This document shows, piece after piece, positions 35,301 through 43,155 of a DNA stretch of 64,000 nt. Positions within the stretch are counted from its first letter, which is position 1; the number at the start of each line of letters is the position of its first letter. The notes beneath the pieces were generated by a model, which saw only the letters and a list, made by a program, of their open reading frames with translations, ran no database searches and was not told the DNA's origin. This DNA comes from Hydrogenophaga palleronii_A (GTDB taxonomy: Bacteria > Pseudomonadota > Gammaproteobacteria > Burkholderiales > Burkholderiaceae_C). The stretch covers positions 310,001 through 374,000 of the forward strand of contig NZ_JAVDWU010000001.1 in assembly GCF_031457455.1 (NCBI RefSeq), read 5' to 3'. A program made the position numbers and the translations under genes.

Positions 35301-35681
35301 CCCTGCGCCGGTGGTGCCCAGCCACAACACGCCGCCGTGCCCCAACTGAATGCTCACAACGGTGTTGTGGCCCAGACTGTTGGGGTTGTTGCGATCGAAT
35401 CGAAAGTTTCGGAAGGCATAACCGTCGTAACGGCTCAGGCCGTCGCCGGTTGCAAACCACAGGAAGCCCTGGGTGTCCTGGGCGATACCGTACACGTTCC
35501 CGGACGGCAGTCCCGCTTCTCCGGTGAGGGCTATAAACGGACGGTCCGTGCCGGCAACCACCTGCAGTCTCACGGTGTCCGAAGGCTCGCGGGCATGGAC
35601 CCCCAGGGACGCCGAACCCAGGAGTACCAGTACGGTCAGAAATGGGGCGATCGCAGTCCTTAAGAATGCGTAAGCGTTCAT
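32361..35681 (-). CDS. Membrane sensor histidine kinase with two-component propeller domain
   Basis: 1106 residues. A signal peptide ends at GVHA (about 30). A long array of propeller repeats of the form ED..GTLWIGT..GGLNRFDP..F..Y..DP..P.SL occupies about 45-680, enough for two seven-blade propellers. A Y_Y_Y-type domain follows (near 735-805), then one TM (WWFICLMLVLLLGLAF), a coiled linker (KLEREVTERTAELAAKN) and HisKA with phospho-acceptor H893 in SVSHDLRAP. The HATPase_c domain has NALKYT, DNGAGFD and GTGIGLANV. Known relatives sense periplasmic polysaccharide fragments. There is no receiver or HTH domain and no response regulator nearby. Confidence 0.92.
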   Translation of the reverse strand: MNAYAFLRTAIAPFLTVLVLLGSASLGVHAREPSDTVRLQVVAGTDRPFIALTGEAGLPSGNVYGIAQDTQGFLWFATGDGLSRYDGYAFRNFRFDRNNPNSLGHNTVVSIQLGHGGVLWLGTTGAGVDRFDPATETFTHYRHDPRNPSSLSSNSISKAGLLEDPQGTLWIGTNDSGLNRLDLATGAATHFRHDPQNPNSLSSNNIESVYRDSHGTLWIGTADAGLNQLDPVSGRITRYASNPDDPHALPDSRVHGMHEDRAGTFWVVTHKGMVSLDRRTNLFTRHTVVASQRDVASLHAITTIHEDATGTLWLGTGGAGVLKIDPAQRRLVQYKHDSANPHSLRNNFVSAFWEDPSGTLWVGTLGGGANRLSTRPPKFSLYRRGQDANSVADNFILSLFEDSNGIVWIGNDRTLNRWDRSANTWRTYRNDPADPTSISNGSVTATQEDPDGTLWFGTYNGGLNRFDPKINQFKAYRATPNSPHTLSDDIVRALYRDSSGDLWVGGWNNGLNRFDRATETFRQFRHDPGQPTSLGGGSVTDIYEDRARTLWVATEGGGLSRFDPATETFQRYHNDPKDPASLPDDAVRVLHEDQVGQFWVGTAGGLCAFDRTTGTCSAVYTQKEGLPNDTIAGILEDAQGKLWISTNNGLTRFDPKTKTFRNYDVLDGLQSNEFNVFTAFYKSPRTGEMYFGGINGFNVFHPDNIKDDPFVPPVVLTDFRLFGKSVPVGGNDPVLTKRISSTDALTLPHFQNSLSFEFSALSYVAPSKNQYRYQLEGFDRTWREVGSNERLAVYTGLAAGQYLFRVQGSNEDGVWNDQGSSLKVTITPPWWATWWFICLMLVLLLGLAFNADRLRVMRLKRYSQKLEREVTERTAELAAKNKELEAFSYSVSHDLRAPVRHIDGYLSLLKESAAPTLDQDNLKLIESIASATRRMSLLIDDLLSFSRMGRQEMSKTAVDLGALVADIVREMAPEIEGREVDWHIAELPMVTGDRAMLRVVLVNLISNALKYTQKREKAEITIGCPPDQAAETVVFVRDNGAGFDMQYRDKLFGVFQRLHRFEEFQGTGIGLANVLRIVSRHGGRAWAEGAVDFGATFYFSLPKGKT

Positions 35682-35906
35682 GTTCTTCTTGTCGCCGTTC
35701 TTGGACAGACGCCAGTTTGGCGGAGCACCGCCACTTTTTTTCAGGATGACAGTTCCCGCTGCGCTTGGTTATTTTCGTCGATTGAGTGGCGGTTGGGGGA
35801 AATAGGGCTTGCGGCGGCGTCAAGCTTTCCATTCGCCCATCTCCGGTCGCCATCAGACGGGTTTGGCGGGTACCCGACGCCCAGTCGGGAGCATCCTACT
35901 GAGTGC
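35682..35906 (-). other. Upstream region of the sensor kinase gene
   Basis: A 225-bp stretch with no convincing ORF, between the kinase start and the MocR stop, containing the kinase promoter. A seven-T run (minus-strand A-run, near 35736) and one TGTCAT half-site (35744-35750, minus strand) are visible, but no paired box. The MocR gene end shows no clear terminator. Confidence 0.4.
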
Positions 35907-37427
35907 TTAGGCGGCTCGCAATACCGGTGGCGGCGGGCTGTTGGCAGGGCGATCCAGCATCTGGCGCGCGATCTCCCCAATGCGCGCGAGGGCCTGCATG
36001 GTCATGGCGTTCCAGGGGCCGGAGAAGTTCAGGCGCAGGCAGTTGCGGTAGCGGTCGGTGGCGGTGAACAGCTCGCCCGGGCCGAAGGTGATGCCTTCGC
36101 TCGCGCAGCGCCGAAACAGGTCCATGCAGTTGATGGCCGGACTGAGCTCCAGCCACAGCGTATCGCCCGAAGGCGGGTTGCTCACGCGTGTACCCTGGGG
36201 AAAGTGGTGGGCGATCAGGTGCCGGGCCTCGCTCCGGCGCTGTCGCATGTGGGTGGAAAGGCGCCGCAGGTGGGCCTCGTAGCTGCCCTGGGTAAGCAGG
36301 TCGGCCAGGGCTTCTTCCAGCACCACATTGGTCGCTGCACCCTGTAGCCGCTTGTGGGTGGCAATGGTGTCGCGCCAGCGGCCGGCCTCGACCCAGCCCA
36401 GGCGGATGCCCGGCGTCAGGGTCTTGGCGAACGAACCGCAGATCATTACATTGCCTTCGGTGTCCCAGGCCTTGGCGGCCTTGCGCCGCTCGTCGCCGGA
36501 CAACAGGTCGTTGAACACCACGTCCTCGATCAACGGCACGCGCCGCTGGGCCAGCAGGCGCACCAGCCGCTGCTTGGCCGACAGTGGCATCACCGAACCC
36601 AAGGGGTTGGACAGCGTCGGGGCGGCGAGCACGGCCTTGATGGGCTGCGTGTCCAGCGCCAGTTCCAGTGCGGGCAGCGAGAGACCGGTGGCCGGATGGG
36701 TCGGAATCTCCAGCACCCGCAGGCCCTGGGACTCGATCAGGTCGAGGTAGCCAAAAAAGGTCGGCGACTCCAATGCCACCACGTCTCCCGGCAAGGTGAC
36801 GGCGCGCAGGCACAGGCTGACTGCATGGGTGCAACTGGCGGTGATGATGATGTCCGACGCATCGAACGCGCAGCCCAGGTGCAGGGCGCGCTGCGCCACC
36901 GCCTGACGCAGCGCGGGGCGCCCGGCATCGGCCTTGTTGTATTCGGTCAGGCTGCGCCGGTGCACGCGCGAGGCTCGGCCCACTGCCACGCGCAGGCGCT
37001 CATCGTCAAACAGGTCGCTGCTCTGGGGCGTGAATCCGCCAAAACTTGCACGGTCGCCGGGCTGGTGGAGCAGGGCGAAGGCTTCGGAACGGCTCTGGCG
37101 CTCCAGCAGAAAGCTGCGCTGTGGCGGCGCGCTCAAGCCGGGCTGTGCGATGCGTTGGGCGCGGCGCACGAAATACCCGGCCTTGGGGCGTGCCTGCACC
37201 AGGCCCTGTTCTTCCAGTTGGCGAAAAGCCTGCATGGCAGTGGAGATGGACACGCCTTGCGTCAGCGCTGTCTCGCGCACCGAAGGCAGCCGTTGGCCCG
37301 CCTTGAACGTGCCGTTGTGGATCAGCTGTGCCAGTGCCTGCGCGATCTGCTGGTACAGCGGCAGGATGGGGCCGGGGCTGGGGGGCGAGACCGGACACAA
37401 CGTGAGAGTGGTTGGCGGCGCTGACAT
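35907..37427 (-). CDS. MocR-type transcriptional regulator (GntR HTH fused to aminotransferase fold)
   Basis: 506 residues. An N-terminal GntR winged helix (about 24-93: LYQQIAQALAQLI, LPSVRETALTQGVSISTAMQAF, LEEQGLVQARPKAGYFV) precedes a fold-type I PLP domain. That domain has PLP-binding motifs ITASCTHAVSL, PTLSNPLGSVM and the Schiff-base segment SFAKTLTPGIRLGW. MocR proteins use bound PLP as an effector-sensing site rather than for catalysis. It is divergent from a DUF2917 gene, and an inverted repeat in the spacer is the likely operator for both. The controlled metabolite is unknown. Confidence 0.9.
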   Translation of the reverse strand: MSAPPTTLTLCPVSPPSPGPILPLYQQIAQALAQLIHNGTFKAGQRLPSVRETALTQGVSISTAMQAFRQLEEQGLVQARPKAGYFVRRAQRIAQPGLSAPPQRSFLLERQSRSEAFALLHQPGDRASFGGFTPQSSDLFDDERLRVAVGRASRVHRRSLTEYNKADAGRPALRQAVAQRALHLGCAFDASDIIITASCTHAVSLCLRAVTLPGDVVALESPTFFGYLDLIESQGLRVLEIPTHPATGLSLPALELALDTQPIKAVLAAPTLSNPLGSVMPLSAKQRLVRLLAQRRVPLIEDVVFNDLLSGDERRKAAKAWDTEGNVMICGSFAKTLTPGIRLGWVEAGRWRDTIATHKRLQGAATNVVLEEALADLLTQGSYEAHLRRLSTHMRQRRSEARHLIAHHFPQGTRVSNPPSGDTLWLELSPAINCMDLFRRCASEGITFGPGELFTATDRYRNCLRLNFSGPWNAMTMQALARIGEIARQMLDRPANSPPPPVLRAA

Positions 37428-37482
37428 GGCATATCCATGCTAACCCAGCGCCCGGCCACCGCCGGGGCCGGCAGCGACGTGG

Positions 37483-37533
37483 ACCGGTACAGATCAACCT
37501 GAAAGAGACCACACAGATGCGGCCTGTACCGGT
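37483..37533. promoter_or_regulatory. Paired inverted sites between MocR and DUF2917 genes
   Basis: ACCGGTACAG (37483-37492) and its exact inverse CTGTACCGGT (37524-37533) are separated by 31 bp in the 193-bp divergent spacer. The 41-bp centre-to-centre distance is about four helical turns, compatible with a dimeric MocR bridging both sites. The regulator assignment is inferred from adjacency. Confidence 0.6.
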
Positions 37534-37620
37534 TTCGCAGGCCCCAACTGGGCGAACGGTGTGTCTGTTGCGGGGCGGCGTGATCAAAGACAGTGGAGCC
37601 TCATCCAAAGGAGATCCGCC

Positions 37621-37992
37621 ATGCACCCCACCGCGCCGACCACCCGCCTGCTGCCGCTACAGACGCGCATGATCAACGCCAGCAACGGCATGCGCCTGAG
37701 GGTGGTCAGTGGCCACTTCTGGCTGACCCAGCCGAACGCAGAGCAAGACCTTTTCCTCGGCCCCGGTGCCAGCGTCGACCTGCGGCAGGACTGGGTGGTG
37801 ATCGGCGCCGACGCCGGTCCCCGCCCGTCGGCAGATGCGCCGCCCTGCTACAGCGAGTACCTGCTGACGCCATTGGCAGAAGCTCTGCCGAACCCCTGCT
37901 GGAACCACGCGGTCTGGCGTGTTTTGCAACGATGGATTCGGCAGGCAGCGGTCGCGACACGAAGCGCATGGCCCCGCGCCTTCGCCAAGTGA
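37621..37992 (+). CDS. DUF2917 protein
   Basis: 123 residues. The DUF2917 core (about 10-65) has LRVVSGHFWLTQPN, DLFLGPGASVDL and the WVVIGADAG strand, a small cupin-like beta fold. A C-terminal tail is rich in Trp, Arg and Ala. The ATG at 37621 has an excellent RBS (AAAGGAG 6 nt upstream); the frame opens earlier at 37561. DUF2917 genes commonly sit opposite MocR regulators in Burkholderiales. The function is unknown. It is convergent with the alpha/beta hydrolase gene, only 3 bp apart. Confidence 0.75.
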   Translation: MHPTAPTTRLLPLQTRMINASNGMRLRVVSGHFWLTQPNAEQDLFLGPGASVDLRQDWVVIGADAGPRPSADAPPCYSEYLLTPLAEALPNPCWNHAVWRVLQRWIRQAAVATRSAWPRAFAK

Positions 37993-37995
37993 CCG

Positions 37996-38817
37996 TCAGC
38001 GACCCTGAAGAAAATCCCGGATGCCAAACAAGGTGGCATCGGGCGTCTCGGTCATCTGGTGGTGACCCACCGGCAGGTTGAGCACCTGCACCGTCTTGCC
38101 CGCGGCCTGGGCCCCCTTGATCAGCCCTTGCGCGGCCTTGGGGTGCGTCATCTGGTCCTGGCTGCCCAGCAGGAACAGCACCGGGCAGGTGAGGGCCGCC
38201 ATAGCGGCATCGCCACCGGCGTAGCTGTCGCAGGCCACAAAGCCGCGGTGGAACACGTTGACCCGCGTGTTGCTGGCCAGCACCCTGCGGCCCAGCGCCG
38301 TGCTGGCGCCGAACACCCAGGTGCCCGGGCCCAGCGCCGAAGGCGGGGCGGCCAGCGTGCTGCGCGAGAACACGTTGACCATCTTGAGCGCTTTCTCGGG
38401 CTCGTTGAGCGAAGCTTCGATGAGCGCGGGTGACACCTTCATGGGGTAGGCGGTGCCCACCAGCACCAGGTGGCTGACACGGTCTTTCAGCCGGGCCGCT
38501 GCTTCCATAGCGATCAGCGAGCCCCAGCTGTGGCCCACCAGGGCGGCCTTTTGCACGCCCGCGGCATCGAGCAAGGCGCCGATGAAATCGGCGGCTTCTT
38601 CCACCGAGGCGGGCGCTTCACCCTCGCTCTTGCAATGGCCTGGCAGGTCCACCGCCAGCACATTCCAGCCGTGGTGGGCCAGGTAGCGGCTCTGCAGGAT
38701 CCAGACGCTGTGGTCATGGAGGACACCGTGAATGAACACCACGATGGGTTTTGCGGAATCAAAGGCCTTGCCGCCGGTGTAGCAGTAGGTGGGGGCGTTG
38801 TTGACGGTCAGGTACAT
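37996..38817 (-). CDS. Alpha/beta hydrolase
   Basis: 273 residues. The nucleophile elbow is VGHSWGS, the oxyanion segment is VVFIHGVLHD, the acidic residue is probably in LLGSQDQMT, and the catalytic His is in PVGHHQM. The overall layout is that of small-molecule esterases or C-C hydrolases, with no substrate indicated. It is 2 bp downstream of metY on the same strand and probably co-transcribed with it, which may hint at hydrolysis of an acyl-homoserine or thioester, but this is speculation. Confidence 0.82.
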   Translation of the reverse strand: MYLTVNNAPTYCYTGGKAFDSAKPIVVFIHGVLHDHSVWILQSRYLAHHGWNVLAVDLPGHCKSEGEAPASVEEAADFIGALLDAAGVQKAALVGHSWGSLIAMEAAARLKDRVSHLVLVGTAYPMKVSPALIEASLNEPEKALKMVNVFSRSTLAAPPSALGPGTWVFGASTALGRRVLASNTRVNVFHRGFVACDSYAGGDAAMAALTCPVLFLLGSQDQMTHPKAAQGLIKGAQAAGKTVQVLNLPVGHHQMTETPDATLFGIRDFLQGR

Positions 38818-38819
38818 GG

Positions 38820-40130
38820 TCAGGCCCCCGCTTTCTCGGCCGCTTTCAAGGCGCGCTTGAGGTCGTCAATCAGGTCGTCGGCGTCTTCCAGGCCGATCGA
38901 CAGGCGGATGGTGCCTGGGCCGATGCCGCCGGCGGCCAGCGCTTCGTCGGTCATGCGGAAATGCGTGGTGCTGGCGGGGTGGATGACCAGGGAGCGGCAG
39001 TCGCCCACGTTCGCCAGGTGGCTGAAGATTTTCAGTGCTTCAATGAAGGCCTTGCCCTGCTCTCGGCTGCCCTTGATGTCGAAACTGAACACCGAACCGG
39101 CGCCCCGCGCGCCAAAGCGCAACAGCTTCTCCGCCAGCGCGTGGCTGGGGTGGGTTTCGAGCAGGGGGTGGCCCACGCGGCCCACCAGCGGGTGGCTGGC
39201 CAGGAACTGCACCACCTTTTCGGTGTTGGCCATGTGGCGGTCCATGCGCAGGGACAGTGTTTCCAGCCCCTGCAGGATCAGCCAGGCGCTGTGCGGCGAC
39301 AGGCAGGCGCCGAAATCGCGCAGGCCCTCGCGGCGCGCCCGCAGCAGGAAGGCGCCCACGGTGCTCTCTTCGCTGAACACCATGTTGTGGAAACCTTCGT
39401 AGGCCTCGGTGAGTTCGGGGAAACGGCCGGACTTTTCCCAGTCGAAGCTGCCCGCGTCCACCACCACGCCGCCGATCACGGTGCCATGGCCGCTGAGGAA
39501 TTTGGTGGCCGAATGGTAGACCAGGTCGGCGCCCAGCTCGAACGGTTTGACCAAGTAGGGTGTGGTGAGTGTGGAGTCCACCAGCAGGGGCACGCCGGCC
39601 TCGTGGGCAATCTGCGCCACGGTGGGAATGTCCAGCACGTCCAGCCCCGGGTTGCCCACGGTCTCACCGAAAAACAGCTTGGTATTGGGACGCACGGCCG
39701 CTCTCCAGCCGTCGATGTCACCGGGTTTGACGAAGGTGGTGTCGATGCCGAAGCGGCGCATCGTGTAGTGCAGCAGGTTCTGGCTGCCGCCATACAGCGC
39801 GGTGCTGGCCACGATGTGTGAGCCCGCGCCCATCAGGGTGGCCACGCTCAGATGCAAGGCCGCCTGGCCGCTGGCGGTGGCAATGGCCCCGATGCCGCCC
39901 TCGAGAGCCGCCATGCGCTGTTCGAACACGGCGTTGGTGGGGTTGCTGATGCGGCTGTAGACGTGGCCGGCGCGCTCCAGGTTGAACAGGGCCGCGGCGT
40001 GGTCGCTGGACTCGAAGACGAACGAGGTGGTGAGGTGGATGGGCACCGCGCGTGCGCCGGTGGTGGGGTCAGGGGCAGCACCCGCGTGCAGGGCGAGGGT
40101 GTCGAAGCCCGGGTCGGCGTATCCGGCCAT
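38820..40130 (-). CDS. metY: O-acetylhomoserine sulfhydrylase
   Basis: 436 residues. A PLP enzyme of the Cys/Met metabolism family that makes homocysteine (or methionine) from O-acetylhomoserine and sulfide or methanethiol. The length over 420 and the N-terminus (FDTLALHAGAAPDPTTGARAVP) fit MetY rather than MetB/MetZ. Phosphate-binding YSRISNPTN, ASGQAA and the PLP Lys K210 in SATKFLSGHG are intact. The upstream 180 bp shows no recognisable SAM riboswitch. It is transcribed with the alpha/beta hydrolase that follows. Confidence 0.92.
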   Translation of the reverse strand: MAGYADPGFDTLALHAGAAPDPTTGARAVPIHLTTSFVFESSDHAAALFNLERAGHVYSRISNPTNAVFEQRMAALEGGIGAIATASGQAALHLSVATLMGAGSHIVASTALYGGSQNLLHYTMRRFGIDTTFVKPGDIDGWRAAVRPNTKLFFGETVGNPGLDVLDIPTVAQIAHEAGVPLLVDSTLTTPYLVKPFELGADLVYHSATKFLSGHGTVIGGVVVDAGSFDWEKSGRFPELTEAYEGFHNMVFSEESTVGAFLLRARREGLRDFGACLSPHSAWLILQGLETLSLRMDRHMANTEKVVQFLASHPLVGRVGHPLLETHPSHALAEKLLRFGARGAGSVFSFDIKGSREQGKAFIEALKIFSHLANVGDCRSLVIHPASTTHFRMTDEALAAGGIGPGTIRLSIGLEDADDLIDDLKRALKAAEKAGA

Positions 40131-40312
40131 GTGAATGTCTCCTGGGAGTCAAGGGTTCGGCGGGTCGCCAGACCGTGTTGACAGGTTGTTTCAAAGCGAT
40201 CGAAGCGGCCTCGCCCATGGCAGGGAAGGCATGGTTGCTTGGCGTGATTGTGGGCTATATTCCTCCTCAGGCCAGCCCGACTGGCGACAGTGCAACTCCG
40301 AGGAGACCAGGC

Positions 40313-40780
40313 ATGAAAGTCAGCGACATACTGCGCGTCAAAGGCGGCACGCTCTACACCATCTCACCCAACGAACCGCTTGAGCGGGCGGTGCAGACCA
40401 TGGCCGAGTTCGACATCGGGTCCCTGGCGGTGATGGAGCACGGTGAGCTGGTGGGCATGCTCACCTTTCGCGAACTCATCCACACCCTTGCCCGCAGCGG
40501 CGGCTCCTTGGGCAACCGCACGGTGCGCGCCGTGATGGACGACCACCCCATGAGCTGCACGCCGGAAACCGAGCTCGAGCAGGTACGCCCCATGATGCTG
40601 GAGAAGCACACCCGCTATATGCCGGTGATGGACAACAAGATGCTGATGGGCGTGATCAGCTTCTACGACGTGGCCAAGGCCGTGGTCGACAGCCAGAACT
40701 TCGAAAACAAGATGCTCAAGGCCTACATCCGCGACTGGCCGGAAGAAGAAAACGGCAAAGCCGAACCCAACTTCCCCTGA
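40313..40780 (+). CDS. CBS-domain pair protein
   Basis: 155 residues made of two CBS domains (about 1-60: SDILRVKGGTLYTISPNE and GSLAVMEHGELVGMLTFREL; about 75-130: MDDHPMSCTPETEL and YMPVMDNKMLMGVISFYDV). Stand-alone CBS pairs bind adenine nucleotides and act as energy sensors; the partner is unknown. The ATG at 40313 has GAGGAGA upstream. The frame opens earlier at 40052, inside the antisense of metY, which is not credible. A terminator follows the stop. Confidence 0.9.
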   Translation: MKVSDILRVKGGTLYTISPNEPLERAVQTMAEFDIGSLAVMEHGELVGMLTFRELIHTLARSGGSLGNRTVRAVMDDHPMSCTPETELEQVRPMMLEKHTRYMPVMDNKMLMGVISFYDVAKAVVDSQNFENKMLKAYIRDWPEEENGKAEPNFP

Positions 40781-40790
40781 TCACCAAGCA

Positions 40791-40818
40791 AAGCGCCCCG
40801 CACTTCGGGGCGTTTTGC
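40791..40818 (+). terminator. Intrinsic terminator after the CBS gene
   Basis: CGCCCCG pairs with CGGGGCG (7 bp, 5-nt loop) at 40794-40812, extended by flanking AAAG/CTTT-type pairing, and is followed by TTTTGCTTT. It starts 13 nt after the stop codon. Confidence 0.85.
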
Positions 40819-40855
40819 TTTGGAGAATTCGTAGGCGTGAAGGAGCCTTTCAAGT

Positions 40856-40936
40856 AGCACCGTGGAACCGGCTTCGCCGGGCCACAGGGTGCTGCCCCCT
40901 GAGGGGGTGACGCGCGCAGCGCGGCGCGGGGGGGAG
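40856..40936 (-). repeat. Palindromic repeat copy after phaZ
   Basis: In phaZ orientation the element begins CCCCCCCGCGCCGCGC, about 8 nt after the stop. It carries the CCCCCT/AGGGGG hairpin and the CCGGC-GAA-GCCGG arms ending TTCCACGGTGC. It lies between the terminator of the CBS gene and the phaZ stop. Confidence 0.85.
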
Positions 40937-40942
40937 CCCAAG

Positions 40943-42157
40943 TCAACAAGTGCTGAATATCGCTTCCCGCACCCGCGGATAGATCTGCTGGTTCCAGCGG
41001 CGCCCGCTGAACACGCCATAGTGCCCCACGCCGGTCTGCACATGGTGGGTCTTGCGGTAGGGGCGCACGCTGCTGCAGAGGTCCTGTGCAGCCACCGTCT
41101 GGCCCACGGCGCAGATGTCGTCGCGCTCACCTTCCACCGTCATGAGCGCGGTGCGGCGAATGGCCGCCGGGTTCACGGTGCGGCCTTGCCAGGTGAGCTT
41201 GCCCATTGGCAGGTCATAGGTCTGGAACACCTTTTCCACCGTTTCCAGGTAGAACTCGGCCGGCAGGTCGTTGACGGCCAGGTACTCCTCGTAGAAGTTT
41301 TGGATGGTGGCGGCTTCTTCCATGCGGCCGTGGTCCAGGTGTTCGAACATCAGGCGGAACGACTCTTTGTGGCGTTCCGGGTTCATGCTCATGAAGGCGC
41401 TGAGCTGCACGAAGCCGGGGTAGACGCGCCGCATGACACCCGCGTGGGGCAGGGGCACGCGGCTGATGAGGTTCTTTTCGAACCACTCGATGGGCTTGCT
41501 CACCGCCAGCCGGTTCACTTCCGTGGGGTTGATGCGGCAGTCGACCGGGCCGGCCATCAGCGTGAGGCTGCGGGGCTGTGCCGGGTTGTCGTCTTCGGCC
41601 ATGATGGCCGTGGCAGCCAGTGCCGCCACGCAGGGCTGGCACACCGCCACCATGTGGCTGTCCGGCCCCACCGCTTCGGTGAACCGGATCATGTAGCTGA
41701 TGTAGTCGTCCAGGCTGAAGCCCCCGTGCTGCAGGGACACGTCGCGGGCGTTGTGCCAGTCGGTGATGTAGACGTCGTGGTCTTGCAGCAGGGTGCGGGC
41801 GGTTTCGCGCAGCAAGGTGGCGAAGTGGCCGGAGAGCGGTGCCACCAGCAGCACCGGAGGCTGATAGGGCAGGCCGGCGTCTGCCTTGCGGAAGCGCAGC
41901 AGGGTGCCAAAGGGCAGCGTGAGCACGGTTTCTTCGGTCACGGGTACGTCCTGCTCGCCGACCATGACCGAATGAATGTTGTACGGCGGGCGCGCGTGGG
42001 TCAGCCGCATGCGCGAGAACACGTCGCAGGCAGCCGCCAGCTTGCGCAACGCGCTGCGTTCGGTCTGCTGAAACAACAGTGTCGAGCTGATGTACTGGGC
42101 CGCGAGCCGGAGCGGGGATGCCAGATCGGACTGGAACTGATAGGCCTGATACAGCAT
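40943..42157 (-). CDS. phaZ: Intracellular polyhydroxyalkanoate depolymerase
   Basis: 404 residues. Mobilises intracellular PHB granules. The lipase-like box has Cys as nucleophile, VCQPCVAAL with C176, as in PhaZ1 of Cupriavidus necator. Other family segments are VYITDWHNARDV, TLMAGPVDCRINPT and, near the C-terminus, VGHYGVFSGRRW with the catalytic His. The frame extends to 42253, but the ATG at 42157 matches the family start (MLYQAYQFQ). It is divergent from a glutathione transferase gene. Confidence 0.93.
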   Translation of the reverse strand: MLYQAYQFQSDLASPLRLAAQYISSTLLFQQTERSALRKLAAACDVFSRMRLTHARPPYNIHSVMVGEQDVPVTEETVLTLPFGTLLRFRKADAGLPYQPPVLLVAPLSGHFATLLRETARTLLQDHDVYITDWHNARDVSLQHGGFSLDDYISYMIRFTEAVGPDSHMVAVCQPCVAALAATAIMAEDDNPAQPRSLTLMAGPVDCRINPTEVNRLAVSKPIEWFEKNLISRVPLPHAGVMRRVYPGFVQLSAFMSMNPERHKESFRLMFEHLDHGRMEEAATIQNFYEEYLAVNDLPAEFYLETVEKVFQTYDLPMGKLTWQGRTVNPAAIRRTALMTVEGERDDICAVGQTVAAQDLCSSVRPYRKTHHVQTGVGHYGVFSGRRWNQQIYPRVREAIFSTC

Positions 42158-42302
42158 GGCGGACTTTCCGGAGAAGGATGCACCGAATGCAGGCAAGGAA
42201 TGGGCCAGCGAACCTGCACCGAATGGGTGCGTGGGGATGCAGGGATTGCGCACAAACTTGGCACAGCCCTTGCTCAGTGCATGCCCTCACGAGGAGCTCT
42301 TC

Positions 42303-42959
42303 ATGGCCACAGCGGTTCTCACGATCAGCAGCAAAAACTATGGAGCCTGGGCGTTGCGCGGCTGGTTGATGGCCAAACTGGCGCGCCTTGACTTCACTGA
42401 ACACGTGATTTCGCCAGACGATCCCGACATGAAGGCCGAAATGCTGCTGCTGTCAGCGTCCGTGCGTGTGCCCGCCCTGGAGCACGACGGCGTGCATGTC
42501 TGGGACACCCTGGCCATTGGCGAATACCTGAACGAGATCAAGCCCAAGGCCGGGCTGCTGCCGGCAGACCGGGCTGCGCGCGCGCATTGCCGTTCGGTGT
42601 GCGGCGAGATGCATTCGGGCTTCAGCGCCATGCGTTCGTCGCTGCCCATGAACATCAAGGCCCACTTTCCGGGCTTCAAGCTGTGGTCGCGCGCCCAGGC
42701 CGATATCGATCGCATCGAGGCCATCTGGACCGAATGTCTCTCTACCTACGGTGGTCCCTACCTTTTTGGTGCCAAGCCCTGCATCGCCGACGCCATGTTC
42801 GCGCCGGTGGTCACGCGTTTCATCACCTACGAAGTGGCCTTAGACCCGGTGTGCGTGGCCTATTGCGACACCATCATGGATTTGCCGGCCATGAAGGAAT
42901 GGGTGGCGGCGGCCGAAGCCGAGCCGGACGAGATCGATGAACTCGATGCAGAGTTCTGA
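42303..42959 (+). CDS. Glutathione S-transferase
   Basis: 218 residues. The N-terminal thioredoxin-like domain has TISSKNYGAWALRGWLMAK (probable catalytic Ser/Tyr region), the cis-Pro as VRVPALEHDG, and the glutathione-contacting ADT-like segment VWDTLAIGEYL. The C-terminal helical domain has the GAKPCIADAMFAPV helix. The ATG at 42303 has GAGGAG upstream; the frame opens earlier inside the phaZ promoter. It resembles maleylacetoacetate-isomerase/zeta-like or nu-like bacterial GSTs, with no assigned substrate. Confidence 0.88.
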   Translation: MATAVLTISSKNYGAWALRGWLMAKLARLDFTEHVISPDDPDMKAEMLLLSASVRVPALEHDGVHVWDTLAIGEYLNEIKPKAGLLPADRAARAHCRSVCGEMHSGFSAMRSSLPMNIKAHFPGFKLWSRAQADIDRIEAIWTECLSTYGGPYLFGAKPCIADAMFAPVVTRFITYEVALDPVCVAYCDTIMDLPAMKEWVAAAEAEPDEIDELDAEF

Positions 42960-43039
42960 CCTATCTCCACCTCCACCTCCGCGCCCGCTCAAGAGTTCAA
43001 GGTATCAACCGATCTGCAGCGCGTGAAGTGTCTTGATCC

Positions 43040-43147
43040 AGGGGGCACCGTGGAACCGGCTCTGCCGGGCCACCAGTGCCGTCCCCCCTCGAAGCGCCGC
43101 AGGCGCGCCACGGAGGGGGGAAGCCGCAAAGCGGCGCAGGGGGGAGT
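43040..43147 (-). repeat. Palindromic repeat copy after the cupin gene
   Basis: In cupin-gene orientation the element starts CTCCCCCCTGCGCCGC, 9 nt after the stop. It shows the full set of hairpins: GCCGC-TTT-GCGGC, TTCCCCCCTC/GAGGGGGGA interrupted by GGCGC/GCGCC arms, and CCGGC-AGA-GCCGG. This is the best-preserved full-length copy in the window. Confidence 0.88.
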
Positions 43148-43155
43148 CGCTAGCC

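Noticed and set aside
40131..40312. SAM-responsive riboswitch upstream of metY
   Set aside because: No SAM-I, SAM-II or SAH-type core or terminator hairpin could be recognised in the 180-bp spacer.
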